A stretch of DNA of 64,000 nucleotides from an uncultured Fluviicola sp. (GTDB lineage Bacteria > Bacteroidota > Bacteroidia > Flavobacteriales_D > Crocinitomicaceae). The stretch's first letter is position 1. The number at the start of each line of letters is the position of its first letter. The translations under genes were made by a program, and so were the position numbers. The DNA is taken from assembly GCF_902168135.1 (NCBI RefSeq), contig NZ_CABHOL010000025.1, positions 1 to 64,000 on the forward strand. Direction: 5' to 3'. Below, in pieces: positions 62,267-64,000 of this stretch. The notes below the pieces were generated by a model. That model had not been told where the DNA came from and searched no databases. It worked only from the letters and a program-made list of their open reading frames with translations.

Positions 62267-64000
62267 CTAATACCCCAACTTCCAGCCTCTTTGCTGCATC
62301 ACCCGGTGAAAAGTCACCAGGTCTTGTCCATCAGGGATTTGGGAATAGCTGTTCCTGAAATGCACATTCGGGCCCTCAATGGTTTCCGTTTCCAGATTGT
62401 GGGGGAAAATAAATTCCTGCCGGGAAACCTGCATTTCTTCCAGTTCCTGCAAAAATCTTCTGAGCAGGTTTACCGATTCGTTTTCGGATAGTTCGAAATC
62501 TGCTGCTTTCACCGAGGAAAAAAAGTGCATTTCCTGTTTGGCACGGGTCAAAAGTACATTCAGACGTTTGTGGCCGTTGGTCTGGTTCAGCGGACCAAAA
62601 CGCATTTGGAAGGAACCTTGTACCATCGCTGAAGCTGTTGGCGACATGCGATCCGGGTTTCGGGCATAACCCAAACTGATGATCAGGCAGTCGGCTTCAT
62701 CTCCCTGCACATTTTCCAAAGCTTTGAAAAAACCGGTGTTTTCTTCCTGTTTGAGGGTAATCTGTTCCTGCACACGTGCCGAACAAGCTCTCCAAATCGT
62801 TTTCAGCTGTTCTTCCGAAAAAGCCACAATTCCGACGGATTGTTTGTCCCAGTTACCGAATGTTTCCAGGTAGCCGGCTACTTCTTCTGCTTCCTGCAGG
62901 TTCCTGCGCTCTTCAAAAATCCCGTTTTCAACGTAGTGGTGAAAAAGCACCTGTTTTTGTTCCGGTGACGGATAAGCGATCAACTCATCCCTGTAAAAAT
63001 GGGTGTTTGAAAAACGGATCAGCTCCGGGTATTCCGAGCGGTAATGATGTCTCAGCGGCACGCGTTCAAAATAGTAAGAGGCCTGGTGCAACAAATCGTG
63101 GAAGCCAAAATTCTTCCCGAAATAGGACGAAGGCGCCATCTGCTGTTCATCACCGGCAACCAGTGCCCGTTTTGAGCGGAATAAAGAACCCAGTGCTCCC
63201 GGCAAAGGAAGCTGACTGGCTTCATCAAAAAGGACGAGGTCAAACAACTCTGTTTCAAGCGGAAAATGGTCCGCCACCTGGTTGGGAGTTGCCAGCCAGA
63301 CCGGAATCAGCAACTGCACCCACTCTTTGGCGTCACTGGCAAGTAATTTCCGGATGGTGATCGTATTCCTGGTTTTTCCGAATTCTTTGACCAGTAGTGA
63401 TTTTCCTTTTTTTAAACGCGCCTTGAGTTCCTTCTGACCGGCAGAAAGCTTCTGTCCCGGAGTTCTCAATAGTTCTTCGTAATCCGCAAATTGTTTTTGT
63501 ACCTGAACCCGCAATGAATGGGCAAAGTCTGCAAATTCTTTGTTTTCGGTTTCGATCAGTGTATCCAACCGTTCCTTTAATGCTTCTCCGGAAAACCTGA
63601 CAATCTCCGGGTTCAAAGATTCTATTTTTCGAAGAGAACTAAACAGGATCAAGGACTGAAGAGCTTCCCATGAACCGACATCGTCCACCAACTGAAAGAA
63701 AAAGCGCGGAAGTAGTTTGAGGCTTTCATATATGGCGCTCAAAGCAACAAAGTCTGTTTGTTTCCGGTTTAAAAAGTCAGACAAAACGACCTCATCTTTT
63801 AGTTCGAAATAACGCACCAGGTCCGATCTCAATTGAGTAAGATCCGAAGCAGATTCGAGGATAGCAAGGCGTTTTTCCCTGCTCCAGGAAGCAATTTCAC
63901 TCAATAACGAACCGCTTTCTTTCTCCAGGCCGGAAGCATACAAGATCCCCATTTCGAGGGCATGCAAACTTGCATCAAGACCCAATTCATGAAAATACGA
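62267..64000 (-). CDS. Superfamily 1 helicase, C-terminal part (runs off the window)
   Basis: About 577 codons are visible; the N-terminus with Walker A lies beyond 64000, as the frame has no stop at the edge. Seen: Walker B/motif II FDLVLFDEASQLPLPGALG, motif III RALVAGDEQQMAPSSYFG, and the second RecA domain with PLRHHYRSEYPELIRFSN (motif IV), QSVGIVAFSEEQ, NVQGDEADCLIISLGYARN (motif V) and RLNVLLTRAKQEMHFFSS (motif VI). The order is that of UPF1-like helicases of the AAA_11/AAA_12 type, and large Bacteroidota members often carry a DUF4011 region up front. The role is not evident; DNA repair or defence are both possible. Confidence 0.85.
   Translation of the reverse strand, partial: SYFHELGLDASLHALEMGILYASGLEKESGSLLSEIASWSREKRLAILESASDLTQLRSDLVRYFELKDEVVLSDFLNRKQTDFVALSAIYESLKLLPRFFFQLVDDVGSWEALQSLILFSSLRKIESLNPEIVRFSGEALKERLDTLIETENKEFADFAHSLRVQVQKQFADYEELLRTPGQKLSAGQKELKARLKKGKSLLVKEFGKTRNTITIRKLLASDAKEWVQLLIPVWLATPNQVADHFPLETELFDLVLFDEASQLPLPGALGSLFRSKRALVAGDEQQMAPSSYFGKNFGFHDLLHQASYYFERVPLRHHYRSEYPELIRFSNTHFYRDELIAYPSPEQKQVLFHHYVENGIFEERRNLQEAEEVAGYLETFGNWDKQSVGIVAFSEEQLKTIWRACSARVQEQITLKQEENTGFFKALENVQGDEADCLIISLGYARNPDRMSPTASAMVQGSFQMRFGPLNQTNGHKRLNVLLTRAKQEMHFFSSVKAADFELSENESVNLLRRFLQELEEMQVSRQEFIFPHNLETETIEGPNVHFRNSYSQIPDGQDLVTFHRVMQQRGWKLGY

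Noticed and set aside
62776-63360. 194-codon open frame on the plus strand
   Set aside because: It is antisense to the helicase, which carries all expected motifs; the composition is that of a shadow frame.

Overview
The window is a bacterial chromosome contig from the phylum Bacteroidota. It is most likely from order Flavobacteriales, and the gene content resembles Fluviicola/Crocinitomicaceae; that placement is an inference from gene content. The evidence is an alternative complex III plus cytochrome oxidase locus, AsmA, two type IX secretion (T9SS) sorting tails, methylmalonyl-CoA mutase split into two subunits, and intergenic boxes matching the Bacteroidota TTTG / TAnnTTTG promoter. The first 75 bases are not genomic: they are a poly-T run followed by a complete Illumina Nextera i7 adapter with its index.

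Layout. 76-3091: a truncated CotH-family gene, queG, and a secreted-protein gene broken by a one-base frameshift. 3185-16215 (minus strand): ruvB, then the respiratory operon actABCDEF-coxB-coxA, which passes electrons from quinol to cytochrome c to oxygen. 16539-24866: a SPOR-like protein, a flavoprotein with purT, a VTC plus DUF4956 membrane pair, a 969-residue AsmA protein and an outer-membrane barrel. 24935-34271 (minus strand): one tightly coupled operon for a ribosomally made, modified peptide (RiPP) of the grasp-with-spasm type. It holds a double-glycine precursor, a secreted helper, an ATP-grasp maturase, a 63-residue protein, a SPASM maturase without the radical-SAM cysteine motif, an OmpA-type protein, a C39-peptidase ABC exporter, an HlyD adaptor and a TolC channel. 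This is the most interesting system in the window.

34272-38004 is a small accessory stretch: a candidate structured small RNA with its own promoter and terminator, an XRE regulator, two near-identical DNA-binding regulators in tandem, a ChaN-like protein and an Xre-RES toxin-antitoxin pair. 38126-47478 (plus strand) holds an LtaS-like phosphoglycerol transferase coupled to a lipid kinase, a DUF1569-like protein, an EI24-like membrane protein, methylmalonyl-CoA mutase, a secreted protein and DivIC. 47546-52729 (minus strand) holds a SpoIID-like protein, the lpxB-orf-surE operon and a PQQ-propeller protein. 52901-64000 holds a cysteine-rich repeat adhesin with a T9SS tail, polA, a small secreted protein, an M36 protease with a T9SS tail, and the C-terminal part of a superfamily 1 helicase that runs off the window.

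Convergent gene ends are marked by palindromes or hairpins. Two of these share identical 14-base arms around different palindromic cores. No tRNA, rRNA, insertion sequence or CRISPR array was seen.
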